64,000 bases of DNA from Protula sp. h YS-2021 (lineage: Eukaryota > Annelida > Polychaeta > Sabellida > Serpulidae), in NCBI GenBank assembly GCA_949752745.1, contig OX457024.1, positions 45,760,490-45,824,489 on the forward strand, in the 5' to 3' direction. Under the pieces are notes generated by a model. The model was not told the DNA's origin. It made no database searches and worked only from the letters and a program-made list of their open reading frames with translations. Numbering within the stretch: the first letter of the stretch is position 1; each line of letters starts with the position of its first letter. Shown here one piece after another: positions 1 through 43,521 of this stretch. Made by a program: the position numbers and the translations under genes.

Positions 1-373
1 AATTCCAGGATTTTCAAAGACACTTGGAGGTAAAATTCCAGGATTTTCAAGGATATTTGCAGGTGAAATTCCAGGATTTTCACGGATATTTTAAAATGAA
101 ATTCCAGGATTTTAAAGGATTTTGCAAAGAATTTTAAAAACATTTTAAATTCAAGAATGTCGTTTATTTGTACTTCTAAACCAAAAAATTCGAATACCTA
201 TGTGTACATTATATTTTTAAATCACACACACAGGAAAAATAGGTATATTTTATAAATTAGAAAAAAATAATTCCGAATTCCAGGATTTTCAAGGATTTTT
301 TGTTAGATTCCAGGATTTTCCATGATCTTTGAATGATTTTGCGGAATACCAGGATTTTCCAGGATTTCAAGGA
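1..373. repeat. Degenerate tandem CCAGGATTTTC repeat
   Basis: The motif ATTCCAGGATTTTCAAGGAT recurs at irregular spacing with point changes, densest at 1-130 and 270-373. It encodes nothing recognisable. A related, more decayed stretch lies at 1546-1645, so the two may be the arms of one element or two copies of one family. Confidence 0.7.
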
Positions 374-1545
374 TCGCTATGAACCCTGCTAGCTTTGTGA
401 GAAATAACAGTTTTCAAATCTTGCGAATAAAAATTCTACAGCAGAAAATTTACCATTTTTTCTTAGCTGCTGTTGGGGAGGGGGTCAAAATTGCTCCACA
501 CGGGTCGAGGGTGAAGTTGCGGGTTGCTGATTTTTTATATAAATATGGCTTTATAACACCGCATGTCATGGAATAATTTAGCTAATAAATTTTTTTAGAC
601 CCGATATTCGATTTTTTTCCAAGTACGATATACAAGCCTACACAGTCCACCAAAGAGAAGAGACAAGCCGCCCAAATGTTTCCGGCTCATGTGGTGTACC
701 TTTTGCTAAATAACGCAACGCAGCGTTTTGCTAAATAACAGCTTTCACATCGGTAGAATAGAAATTCAGGACAGAAATATAGGCATCAAGTCAAAACACC
801 AACCATAGCTCGGGGTGAATTCTGCCGCAATTTTCTCAGATTTATAAAATAAATCGGTCGAATAAAATTTTGCATACAATATGCGATCTTTCTATGTGCA
901 AGCCTTTCTACAGTGAACAGACCCACCCACACAGAGCCTACCTCATGCTTTACACACCTTAATTTCTATTATACAGCTGCGACTTACCCAAATCTGACCG
1001 ATAGTAAAATACAATTTCTTCTCAGCAATAAATAGGGGTTATACGTTAAAATTATTTGCACAAATACAAAGAGAAAACCTCAACTTTTCCACAATTTCAA
1101 GTACAGTAGAATCCAGATAAAACGAAGTCTGCGGGACCTGACAACAGTGTTCGAATAAACCAATATTCGTATTAACCCACATTTTTAGGACTTTCGTGGT
1201 TATCTGGTAACTTTTTCCAATGCTCTCATTCACGTCTGCCTTAGATTTATTTAGTAATGTTTTGTATGTGATTGTTTGTATATATTTTCGAGAATATTTC
1301 CGGGTCTTTCCGAGACAAATTTTCAGTTTTCACCCTTTATTTAATACGATCAAAAGTCGTGTTCAGTCATTAAAATCTCATTTAATTTTTTTTTTCAAAT
1401 GAAATACTCGTTCAAAAGCCATAAAATTACCAGAAATCCAACGACAAAAACATGGAATAATACATGAAGTAAATGTTATTAAGTTATAATATACATAAAA
1501 TCATATTCTATGATCATCAAATTATAGCAAATTTAACTATATTCT
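374..1545. other. No gene recognised
   Basis: AT-rich sequence. Short open frames on both strands have no domain, no codon pattern and no splice context that I can support. Confidence 0.5.
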
Positions 1546-1645
1546 TAATTTCCAGGACTTTCCCGGGCCCTTTCAAAAAAAAAAAAAACTCCAGGATTTT
1601 TCAGGACTCTTACAAAAAAATTCCAGGACATTTCAGGACCGCGGG
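1546..1645. repeat. Second CCAGGA-type repeat cluster
   Basis: Contains CCAGGACTTTCC, CCAGGATTTTTCAGGAC and CCAGGACATTTCAGGACC separated by A-runs. It is related to the cluster at the start of the window. Confidence 0.55.
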
Positions 1646-1670
1646 AAATAGTCAAACTTACATACAAATA

Positions 1671-1725
1671 GCCCTAGATGACTCTTGCGGCCTTCCTATG
1701 ACTTCGGAAGGCAGAACACAAAGGG
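1671..1725 (+). repeat. Fragment of the hairpin-ended element family
   Basis: The stretch CTAGATGACTCTTGCGG followed by CTTCCTATGAC matches the left terminus of the element at 4692. Only the terminus is present here, so this is a truncated copy or a solo end. Confidence 0.5.
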
Positions 1726-3243
1726 CTTGCTCTTGTACAAGCAATTGTGTTTACAAGTAAAAGACAGTAATTAGGATAAAATTTTGCGTTTTAATGGTTT
1801 CAGGGAAATATGTTCCACATGACACCCAACAAATACATACTACTCGCAGAGCAGGTCGAACCAAAAATTGCCAGTACAAAACACAGCACATTCCTTGTGC
1901 TTCAATAAAAGTTCAGGCTTTCAAGCAACTGTGGAAAATTTTAAGGGTTTTTTTTTAAGGGTTCGGATTTTAAAAAAAGAAGAAGTTTTTTTACGGTTTT
2001 TTCGGGACCAATACTACAAGACCAAATTTCATTAAAAAATATAAGCAGTATGGCAAAGTACCCTGTTTTTGCAAAATCCCACTTTTTACGAAACCTAATT
2101 CTTCCTGATTTTTAAAAGACCATGTGTGGGGAAGCATCTCAACAAAACCTAGAACAAGGCAGCCAGTGAAACTGCATGGTTATGATCGTCCCCCGCTCAA
2201 AGTCTTAAATATCCACATCGCCAGAAAAACACCTAAATAATAATTTCGGCGATTTTGTTTGATCCCTGCCAATATTCGAACCCGGCCTAGCCTGAAATTT
2301 AAAATGAAGGGTTTTACATTTAAAATCGATTGGTCAATCCGTTCTCCTTTAAACAATTGGAAGTCAACAAAAAATTTCGTGCCGCAAAACTACCATAATT
2401 TCGACACTTTTAGTTAACTCTTTCCAATATTCGAACTCGGTCTAGCCTTTTAAATGATCCTGCAAGGATTCAATTTCAAATATACGGGACAACCCTTTTT
2501 TTTCTTTGAATGAGTGGAAGCCAATTTGCGAAGGATACAAGGACTGAGGACCGACAGACGGACCATATTTGGCCAAGTACTTGAGAACCAGCGTCTTCAA
2601 ACTTAAAATTATTTTTTCAGGGCTCGAAACTTTAAACAATTTATCACACAGTGACAGTGAATTGTAAAGTATGACTCGATTTATTAAAATGTTTAAGTAG
2701 CTGTGCTCACTGGCTATATTCGTACCAACGTACTTTTGCTTTTTCAAATATCCATGATTTTTCTGACTGTGTAACAATAGTTGAAGGTTAACTATATTCT
2801 TAATCGTGTGCTATATTAAACTCAATTGTTCCATGTGATGAAGAACTCTGAACATGCATAAAACAGCAAATTGTAAGCATATAATTATGCTATATTACAT
2901 AATATATTAAGATAATGTACATGCACATATCGTGACGATCAGATTTTGGTCGTGACAACCAGTTTTTGGAAACTGGTCGTCACGGTTTCGACTCGATTTT
3001 TTGACCACTCGACATTTTTGTTGACCCTAACAGTAATGCTCTTTAAACTGCTTTGTCCAGTTTTCTTTTTACTTTTTCATTTGGTCCATCTACAAAAAGG
3101 CAAACGGATGTGCTCAGGTTGATTCTGTTAGACTTTCTTGACTGACAAAATAAATCTAAATAATATCATGATGTGGATAAATCGTATCTGAACTGCGGCA
3201 GACACAGAGCATCAGAAACGTGGGATATCCAGCTTTTCCCTAG

Positions 3244-3245
<2 letters not shown>
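1726..3245. other. No gene recognised
   Basis: Low-GC sequence with poly-T/poly-A runs. A 111-residue open frame on the minus strand (2442-2777) has no recognisable domain and biased composition, and I do not call it a gene. Confidence 0.5.
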
Positions 3246-3298
<53 letters not shown>

Positions 3299-3380
3299 TG
3301 TTATTATTATTTATTTATTTATTTATCTGTTTATTTTGATTTATCTAATTATATATTATTATTTTATTTATTTATTTTTT
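3246..3380. repeat. (ATT)n microsatellite grading into ATTT repeats
   Basis: An almost perfect run of ATT units for about 55 bp, then TTATTTA units to about 3380. It creates a spurious poly-isoleucine open frame. Confidence 0.95.
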
Positions 3381-3866
3381 TACTTTTCAAAGACATCACT
3401 GCCTGTGTTAGGTAAAAGAAAAACGGTCTTTGTCAGTCTCACATCAGACGTTATTTGTACTATTTTAAAGCTTTTCTGCGACAGCCCAATCCAGGAGCAC
3501 TACTGTGCTGACGCAGGTCAGCCACAGCGGCAAAGCATTTAACTAAACAGTTAATTTAACTTCGTGTAAAAGTCATTGTCATAATACATTTTTATGCTGC
3601 TGTGCAAAATACAAGAAAATATTATTTTGCTATATCACTCCTTTATAATATTATTTAAAATAAATTATATTAAACTGCAAAATTACACAAGGATCAGTTA
3701 AACTAAAAAAATGCGAAAAATAACCTGAAACACAACAAGGGGATTTTTCACATCTTACCAAAAAAAAAAAAGGCTTTTTAAGGATTTTAAGGGGTTTTTT
3801 CAAACTTCTGAGGGTTGGTGAAAAAAATAAAGGATTTTAGGGTTTTTGGAGAGGCACTTGAAAGCT

Positions 3867-4366
3867 AGTCCTAGATTACTCTTGATTCCGCCCGGCAAGA
3901 GTCATAGTTCCTATAATAGAATATGTCATTCATCTCAATTTTGCCAATCTCGGCGCACGACTGGGGCCAATGGCGTTATTTTAGAAAGGGTGCCTTACAT
4001 ATATAGCCCAATTATAAATTATGGCGCACAATTTTTATGGTCAAATAACAATTTTGTAATGAGAAAAATAGATGTTTTCTTAGATCAGAATATAGAATCC
4101 CCCATAATGGTCCACAACAACAATGAATCTACAGTTGCAAAAAGCACTCTTTACTCAATTTTTGTTAGTTTGGCCGAGGTCGAAAGTAATGCGACAGGAT
4201 ATTTCTCGGTGTGCTTTTAAAGAAAAAGCCCGCTGATCCAAACCTCGGTGTCCTGGAACGCACGCCGAAAGATCCAGAGCCTCGAAAATTGAGATCAATG
4301 GCCATTTCTATTACAGGAACTGTGACCCTTTCTGACCTAGGAGGAGAGAAAGGGTCACTAGGACTC
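3867..4366 (+). mobile_element. Hairpin-ended inverted-repeat element, copy 1
   Basis: About 500 bp beginning AGTCCTAGATTACTCTTG and ending with CACTAGGACT, an imperfect terminal inverted repeat. The right end folds as GTGACCCTTTCT...AGAAAGGGTCAC. A second copy in the same orientation starts at 4692 and can be followed along its whole length. No transposase is encoded, so this is a MITE-like or other non-autonomous element. Open frames inside it (124 and 110 residues) are by-products. Confidence 0.7.
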
Positions 4367-4691
4367 CTTGAAAGCCTGTAAAAGATACAAGTTTGGGAAA
4401 TAAATTGGCGGTCTGCACGTGAACCAATCCCAAACACCGACACAACCGATGCAGCAGAACCAGTATGGCGATAGTATGCATGTGAACCAATCAGCAAAAG
4501 CTATACAAATGACGTCGCAGAACCAAGGACATAAAAAAACCGAAAAAAAAAACAGATCAATCTGGTCAGTTTGCTTTCTCTTGAACAACAAATAACAAGC
4601 AGATTCACAGTTTCGTCTGCGAGATTTACGCAAAAGTCACGACATCAGTTTTTTTTCGGGGGGGGGGGAGGAATAAACATAGAAACTTATA

Positions 4692-5196
4692 GTCCTAGAT
4701 GACTCTTGCGGTCTTCCTATGACAGCAAGAGTCATAGTTCCTGTAATAGGAAATGTCATTGATGTCAATTTTCAAATCTCGACGCACGACTGGGGCGAAC
4801 CGCGTTATTTTAGAAAGGGTGCATCACATAAATGGCCCAATTATAAATTATGGCGCACAAGTTTTATGGTCAGGTAACAATTTTTTACTGAGAAAAATAT
4901 GTGTTTTCTTGAGGTCAGGATATCGAATCCCTCATTATCGCCCACAACAACAGTGAATCCGCAGTTGCAAAACCACGCTTTACTCTCGTCTGGGAGTTTC
5001 GCTAAGGTCGAAATTAATGCGCCAGGGTACTTCTCAGTGTGCTTTTAAAGAAAAAGCCTGCCAGTTCGAGCCTCAGTGTCCTTGAACGTGCGCCAAAAGA
5101 TACAGAGCCTAAAAAATTGAGATCAATGGCCATTTCTATTGCAGGAACTGTGACCCTTTCTATCCTCGGAAGATAGAAAGGGTCCGCTGGGACTAA
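4692..5196 (+). mobile_element. Hairpin-ended inverted-repeat element, copy 2
   Basis: Diverged direct repeat of the copy at 3867, about 325 bp downstream of it. It starts AGTCCTAGATGACTC and ends near GCTGGGACT. Both ends hold palindromes: GACTCTTGC...GCAAGAGTC at the left and CCCTTTCTATC...GATAGAAAGGG at the right. Subterminal hairpins at both ends are the defining feature of the family here. Confidence 0.7.
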
Positions 5197-5634
5197 GAAA
5201 CTTAGAAACACAGAAGTTAATGAAAACACTTTAAAATAGATATGGCGCTCTTTTGTGTTAGAAAGCCATTATAATACTGTCATGAATTAATTTTCCTACG
5301 TTCCAATAAAGTGTTGAAATCGCATAGATTGTTAATATGATTACAAATCCACTTAGTGTTACTGAAGGATACCGGACGCCTTATTATCGCCCAATTTGCA
5401 GTCCAGTCGGACAGTTTAATGAAGAGAAAATATAAGTCTTACAAATATTTCACTTGTGTTTGATTAAGAAACTAACACAGATGACCATATAAAAAGCAAA
5501 ACTGTCACTATAAGGTCAAATTTAATATTTTTATATCAACACATTATTTTGGCGACATACCATGCACGCATGTTTTCAGCCGGTTAGCAATCCTCTAATG
5601 CAACGTTACAAAACAGCTGACCTCTCTCATTTAA

Positions 5635-5755
5635 GCGCTTTTTCAGTAGGGGTAGAGGAGCTGCTCTGTATAAATACGGGATATATGTTCTGTTTATATC
5701 CACAACATACATATATGTACTGGATAGGATTGGTATAAATGATATAAAGAACTGG
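5635..5755 (+). repeat. Left inverted arm of a composite repeat region
   Basis: Contains GTAGGGGTAGAGG, GTATAAATACGGGATA and TATAAATGATA in that order. The same blocks occur reverse-complemented at 8265-8365. The two arms enclose 2.5 kb of tandem arrays and a decayed reading frame, so the whole may be one old element. Confidence 0.55.
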
Positions 5756-5774
5756 TATTATCGCCCAACGGAAT

Positions 5775-5995
5775 TGACGTCATGATGTGTCAGTAGTAGG
5801 GAAATGGCGGTTCCACTGCAGGAAGTGACGTCATAATGACGTCATAGGTGCCGCAGAACTTTCATAGGTTTCTGCGGCAGTTTTTTAGGATAGGGCGTCA
5901 TAATGAGCGTCATAATGACGTTATGATGACGACGTGATGACACCATACTGACGTCATGATGACGTCATAATGACGTCATAACCCTAAGCGGCATA
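5775..5995. repeat. TGACGTCA-rich short tandem repeat
   Basis: Repeated units of ATGACGTCATA type, with at least five exact or near copies of the palindrome TGACGTCA. The octamer is the consensus CRE/ATF site of animals, but the tandem arrangement suggests satellite-like origin, not selected regulation. Confidence 0.75.
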
Positions 5996-6015
5996 ACCCT
6001 GACCCAAGACCATAG

Positions 6016-6165
6016 AGTACATTATGAATATGTATTATCAATGAGTACGTGATGAATGTGTTGTGGATGAGCACGTGATGAATGTGTTATGAATGAGTAC
6101 ATTATGGATGAGTACATTATGAATGTGTGTTATGAATGAGTGCGTGATAAATGTATGCGTTATAA
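6016..6165. repeat. Minisatellite of GAATGTGTTATGAATGAG type
   Basis: Seven or so degenerate units of 18-24 bp built from GATGAATGTG, TTATGAATGAG and GTACATTATG. No coding potential. Confidence 0.75.
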
Positions 6166-6199
6166 GATTATGTGATTTGGTTACATACCATGGACTAGG

Positions 6200-6290
6200 T
6201 TGCCCATGCCTGGGCTCGAACCACCAACTCCTCATGGGTCCGGCCAGGAGTCTGACGCTCTACCACTTTAGATATCCTGGACTTAACCAG
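6200..6290 (-). ncRNA. tRNA-like sequence (probable SINE head)
   Basis: Read on the minus strand it has an A-box-like block (AGTGGTAGAGCGTCAGACT) and a B-box-like block (GGTTCGAGCCC), spaced as in a tRNA gene. A stem ACTCCT/AGGAGT sits at the anticodon-arm position, but its loop is about 13 nt and the T stem is only partly paired. I therefore read it as a decayed tRNA or tRNA-derived SINE, not a functional tRNA. Confidence 0.5.
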
Positions 6291-6386
6291 AATGCTTGTG
6301 AAAACATGCCATATAAGGCTATAATGCACACATTCATAACCCTAACCCAACATATGAAACATTGTGGTGAGGGTGATGATGACAAC

Positions 6387-6820
6387 AGTTCTGAAAGTGA
6401 GTCAGAAACAGACTGTTTTGTATGACATGGTCCAAGATGTATGTGATGATCATGATGACAAATTTCAAAAAAAGGTTTCGGAATAAGAAGAACAAGGGTT
6501 TGAAGATGCACGTGAAAGAGCAAATGATGACCTTCGATCCATTTATAAGCGCCTAATAAAACAACTGTTTATGAGACTATTCAAATATACCCAACGTCTA
6601 GAACTAAGCAAACATTATCAAACATTTTAGGAGACTTTAACTGCTTTGTTGTAGAAAAACAATACAAGTATTCAAAGGCACTAGAGGCGGCTATACGAGA
6701 AAACGATGCATTCTTTGAAGAGCTTCTAGATGAGGTGAAGAATGATGAAAGCAGCGATGAAGAAAGTGACGTGGATGAGGAGAGTGACGTGGAAAAGAGT
6801 GAAACAGATGAAAAACAATA
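6387..6820 (+). pseudogene. Decayed reading frame with acidic C-terminal tail
   Basis: A protein-like frame can be followed with one in-frame stop (near 6484) and one frameshift (near 6560). It gives a charged helical segment, then ILGDFNCFVVEKQYKYSKAL, then a serine/acidic tail rich in SDEESDV and a stop at 6820. An AATAAA lies just after it at about 6842. Composition and polyA signal suggest the 3' end of a real gene or transposon gene, but I do not recognise the family. The inner frames shift, so it is not functional as it stands. Confidence 0.45.
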
Positions 6821-6984
6821 GACTTATTTGGCTAAACTTTATAATAAAGACCTTGTAATATTGTTGATTTAAGTACTGTCTTCAAATTGTATTAATAAAA
6901 CTGTTCAACATATGTCTTGCTTTTTGATGTGTAAACGTAGTTTCAACGTTCTTCACATATAAAATTGCAACGTTCAGTTTACCC

Positions 6985-7590
6985 TCCACTAAAGACAAAG
7001 TCCTACTGAACAGCGTGGGAAAAATAGTTAAAATAGATCCAATAGATTTGAAGTTATCCTCGTTTCAAATTTTTAGGAAGACTTTAAATTGTTATTGACG
7101 GCATCAATTAAAACATAAAGTTTTACTGAATACTTTGCTAGAAAAATGGTTAACATCGACCCAATAAGTTTAAAGATATGTTCGTTTGAATGTTATAGTA
7201 AATGACCTCATCAATGACATTATCAATGACGTCATCAATGACGTCATCAATAAAAGTTTAAATTCTTACCAAATACTTTGTTGAAAAATGGCTAAAATCG
7301 ACCTAATAGTTGTAAAGTTGTGTCGTTTGAAATTTTAGAAAATGACGTCATAAATGACTTTATGAGTAACGTCATCAATAAAAATCTTTAAGTCTTATTG
7401 AATATTTTGCTGAAAATATGGTTAAAATCGACCGAATAGTTTTAAAGTTATGCTCGTTTTAAATTTCTTACTAAAATGACGTTATCAATGATGTCATCAC
7501 TGACATCATCAGTGAAAAACTTTAGATCTCACTGAATACTTTGCGGAAACATGGTTAAAATCGGTCCAATAGTTTTGAAGTAACGCACTA
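6985..7590. repeat. Tandem array, about five units of ~128 bp
   Basis: Each unit carries TACTGAATACTTTGC, then GGTTAAAATCGACC, then AATAGTTTTAAAGTTATG, and ends with a run of ATGACGTCATCA-type motifs. Unit starts are near 7000, 7119, 7255, 7385 and 7515. Units differ by roughly 10-25 percent by eye. Confidence 0.8.
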
Positions 7591-7639
7591 TTGAAGTTCT
7601 GAGTCTCCCTTATATATCCCACTATAACATCATTGATCA

Positions 7640-7840
7640 TGTTTCAGGGGGGTGGGGGGGCGGATGATAATAACTGGTTTGAGGAGGGGTGGGCTATATT
7701 AACAGGTTTGAGGGGGTGGACGATAATAACAGGTTTGAGGGGGGTGGACGACAATGACAGGTTAGACGGGTGGAGGGGTGGACGATAATAACAGGTTTGA
7801 AGGGGTGGGCGACAATAACAGGTTTGAAGGGGGGAAAGGA
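7640..7840. repeat. G-rich minisatellite, ~27-30 bp units
   Basis: About seven units of GGACGATAATAACAGG followed by TTTGAGGGGGT. Open frames reading through it are spurious. Confidence 0.85.
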
Positions 7841-7865
7841 ACTGTACTGGGAAGAAGCACTCACC

Positions 7866-8264
7866 TGTATTCTAGAATGAAACTCGATGATGTTTTTAGA
7901 AGGCACACACAACGACGACAAAAAAGGAAGCACTAGTTTGCAGGCTATTTCTCACTTTTACAGGCTATTTTTCATATTTTACTTGTTATTGACTGAATGT
8001 GCTGCAAACGACATTTTACATTTAACGACAAAAAGAAAAAAAGAAAAGGAAGCATGCACCCGTTGGATTTTTCAGAATGAAACTCTATGATGTTTTTAGA
8101 CCGCTCACACAGTGCCCAACGGCGATAACAAAAAAGCTGCTTATGAAGCATAAAACGGAAATGCTCTTTTACTACGAAACGCAATGACGAAATTGTATGA
8201 CGAAACGCTCTGACATTTTAGAGCGCGCACACACTGTCCATAACGAAATATATGGGTGCATTTT
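7866..8264. repeat. Imperfect tandem repeat, ~195-bp period
   Basis: The block AGAATGAAACTCTATGATG with TTTTTAGA and CACACA occurs near 7872 and again near 8068. A shortened version (TTTTAGAGCGCGCACACAC) lies near 8213. It abuts the right inverted arm. Confidence 0.6.
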
Positions 8265-8370
8265 GACTGAGTTTTTTTCTATCATTTATATCAACCAGAA
8301 CATACATGTATCCCGTATTTATACGGATCAGCCCCTCTGCCCCTACTTTTCTAACTGGTGCATTTCAATT
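8265..8370 (-). repeat. Right inverted arm of the composite repeat region
   Basis: Reverse-complement counterpart of the arm at 5635-5755: TATCATTTATA, TATCCCGTATTTATAC and CCTCTGCCCCTAC occur in mirrored order. Confidence 0.55.
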
Positions 8371-10496
8371 TGGTCTGTTCATTGCCATGCAGAAAGGTGG
8401 ATGTTTTTAATGGCACAGCAATATGGTAAAACAAAAATAAGTGGCATCTGACAGGTAACTCTTCTCGATTCTTGGGGATTTTTTTCACCTGAAAGCCTTG
8501 TGCCTAAAGGGCTTAAAAATAAGTCAAAAGTCAAAAGAAAAATACACATTTATTTGTAAGACTAAACCGACTTTTCTTGTGACTTGACTTTATGCTTATG
8601 CATTATGAATAAATCGTTAATATCTTCAATATTCACTGAATAGACAATAGCATCTACAGTTGGACTGGTGGCCATACATGCCGGGGGATGGTGGTTGCTC
8701 TTTGTATATGTGCTACCCTGTGTGTTAAAAACGCTGATAAATGGGTTAATTTCGAGGCAAGATGAATGCCTTTTTCGTTAAAGGAGGCGCAGGGGGAGCG
8801 ATTTTCATTCAGGACTTCGCATTTCCCACAAAAGAGGTCTTATTTCGGAACACTACGCGTTTGCTTAAAAGGGGTATTATCTCAAAATTAACACTCCCCG
8901 CTTAGAGGTCATGAACACCGCTTAGGGGTCATGAACACGCATGATAACCAGTTGGTACGCGAGTCTCCATCCTCCGTCCTTCAGGGCGTGCATAGTGGTG
9001 AGCAATTTCTCCACCCCGCACTTAAGCAGCAGTCAGCTTGCCACCGGTTATTTTAACGCTCAGTAAAAATAAAACAAGACAAATTGACCTACATCCTCCA
9101 GAAATCTCCTAATGTCATTTTTTCCTACATTACTCCATATTTTAATTTTATTCTGAATTTCGTTTTGATATTTTTCACTTAAATTTTGAATAAGAGATTA
9201 TGGGAAAATGAATTTGAATGTTTCCTATCAATGCGTTCCTTTGCAAATTTCAAAATACAATATATATATGCCACTCTCCAGGAAGGTATGGGGGAGATGG
9301 GAAGGAAAAGTGGGCTTCTTATCGTATGTGTTAACATGCGAGTGTAAAAAGACGGAGAGCAAAGGGGTTAATATTGAGGCCAGACAGAGTCAGCACCAAG
9401 AACCAGTTTTGTTAAAGAAGAGGAGTATTATTCATCTGGTACAACGGATTTTCCACAATAAGGGGCAGTGTTTGATTAAGTGGTATTAATTAAAAATAAA
9501 GACTCGGCGTTTAGGGGTCGTTTTGAAAAGTAAAAAGTATCAAATTTGTGTGTGTCACAAATATGTGTGTGTCCCACCTTCCCACTGCTGGATGCCACTG
9601 GCATTTTTGTTTACCATATCATCATGCCACAGAGTGTTGAAAACCATGCAAAACCTTCACAGCAAAAATTGCAAATATGAAAAATAGATGAGTACGCTGA
9701 GAAACTACCTTAATTACAAATCCAAGCTGGAACATAAATTTGTGCTCTGGATCAGGAAATGTATGTATTCTTGATTCAGTGGTTTGAAAATATCGTATGA
9801 AGATCAGAAAAAAAGATTTTTAAAAATTTCTAGTCACTTAATAGTATCCATAATTATCTAATTTTTACAAATCTGTATGTACTTGTTTTAGCTCACTTAT
9901 ATTAATCAAACTTGTGACCATGTTTTGGAAATCATAAATTATCCTCCAATCTATTAATAAATCAGATCTTAAATATTTTAGACATTTTCATACAGCTTTT
10001 AAATCTTTTTCTCTGCACTTAAATATTTATTAAAATAAAATTTCACAATATGAGAAAACTAAAACGAAAACGGTGTTGCATTAGAGAATGTCATCCTATG
10101 ACAAACTTTCTTGCCAGACGATTGCAAATTTAATTGAAGCCTTGCAAATTCAAATAAAGAAACTATTCCAAATGCCTGGACAGACACTTGTTTACTTATA
10201 ATATTTAAATATGATTATCAATTTTCACTTCAACTGTTAATCTTAACCCAGGTTTTATTCATACGTATGTATGCTTAACATTTTAGTGAAAATTACATAA
10301 TGTAATACATTAAAAGATAATACAGTGCATACAAACGTTGCATTTTTTATATTATTTCAACAATAGTTAGATATTATTTCTTGCTGAAAATAAAATCGTA
10401 CCTGAAAGATATATGGAAAAAAAGAATGAATAGAAGCTTAGGAAAGGTTTGAATCGTACTTGCGTTGAAAATTTAATAAAAAAATGTAATTCAAAC
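8371..10496. other. No gene recognised
   Basis: AT-rich sequence downstream of the last exon found for the minus-strand SEA/EGF gene. A small repeat of CCGCTTAGGGGTCATGAACA type lies near 8905-8940. I searched here for further EGF-like or terminal exons and found none that fit the required phase. Confidence 0.45.
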
Positions 10497-42603
<32,107 letters not shown>

Positions 42604-42954
42604 CTGCAAAGGAAGAAATTAACAAATAAATAACTAAACGAATACAAAGATATTTTCGAATATTAGTAGATGCATGCAAGTAGCGTTAGTTCTAACCACA
42701 CCTTTCGGTTTATTTAATATTTTTGTCCATTTGTTTAGGGGTATACAGCCCACCATTCGTGATGTTTTATCATTGCACTTCTTTAAGTTTTCAGACGTAT
42801 TGCGAACAAATAATTCAACTGAACCTCACATTTCAGAATTTATCGACACCAAAATCTTTATCTAAGGGAACATCTAGTCAGTTTGTCTGATAAAAACGCA
42901 TAGTCATCTGGGACAGTTGGCGCCAAACTAGAAGAACTGCCAACCGACGAGTCT

Positions 42955-43450
42955 GTTTGTACTTTGGTTGTGACTGACATCGACCACAGATCAACGTCCT
43001 GACAGAACGTTGAACTGGCGTTGGTTAGGCGTGTTCAGACGTTGTTTTGGTCGAAACCAAAACACATCTCTGATGTCTAATTAACGCCTTTGTGCAACGT
43101 GGACATCTGAAAATCAACTTTGGATTGAAAGCCTCCTGTTGGTATAGCTCACCGGAAATAGTTACTTTGAAAATAGACCAAAACGATCATGTAAAATCTG
43201 AGAATTTTAAGAGCGCACAAGTGTTTTGCAATCTACTTTTGAACAAACATATTCATGAAAATAGACTTCATACGTAACCTACGTGAAACGTATACTGTGA
43301 CCACACTATGATTGTAGATGCCTTGATGGCGATTCTAGATTAACTTTTTCCTGACGTCTATACAACGTCGGTAGATAGCCGTTGGTTCGACCTCCAATGG
43401 CAACCTTTACACAGCGTTGAATAGACATGACATCACATAATGGACATCTG
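42955..43450. repeat. ACGTTG-family dispersed repeat, copy 2
   Basis: Contains AGAACGTTGAACTGG, AGCTCACCGGAAATAG, AATTTTAAGAGCGCACAAG, ATTCATGAAAATAGACTTC and AACGTCGGTAGATAG. Aligned with the copy at 44345 over about 250 bp. Confidence 0.7.
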
Positions 43451-43521
43451 TATCCACGATGCTAAGTGTCTGCCTGCTTTTCGTTCTACAATTCCGGATT
43501 AAATATTCCGTCTGCTCCTGG

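Noticed and set aside
4165..4633. 110- and 91-residue minus-strand frames in the 4.2-4.6 kb region
   Set aside because: They run from the hairpin-ended element into flanking DNA and have no protein-like motif; the similar frame at 5014 shows they come from the repeat.
6123..6425. 100-residue plus-strand frame ending in an acidic stretch
   Set aside because: It reads through a minisatellite and a tRNA-like sequence; only the last part overlaps the decayed acidic gene, in another frame.
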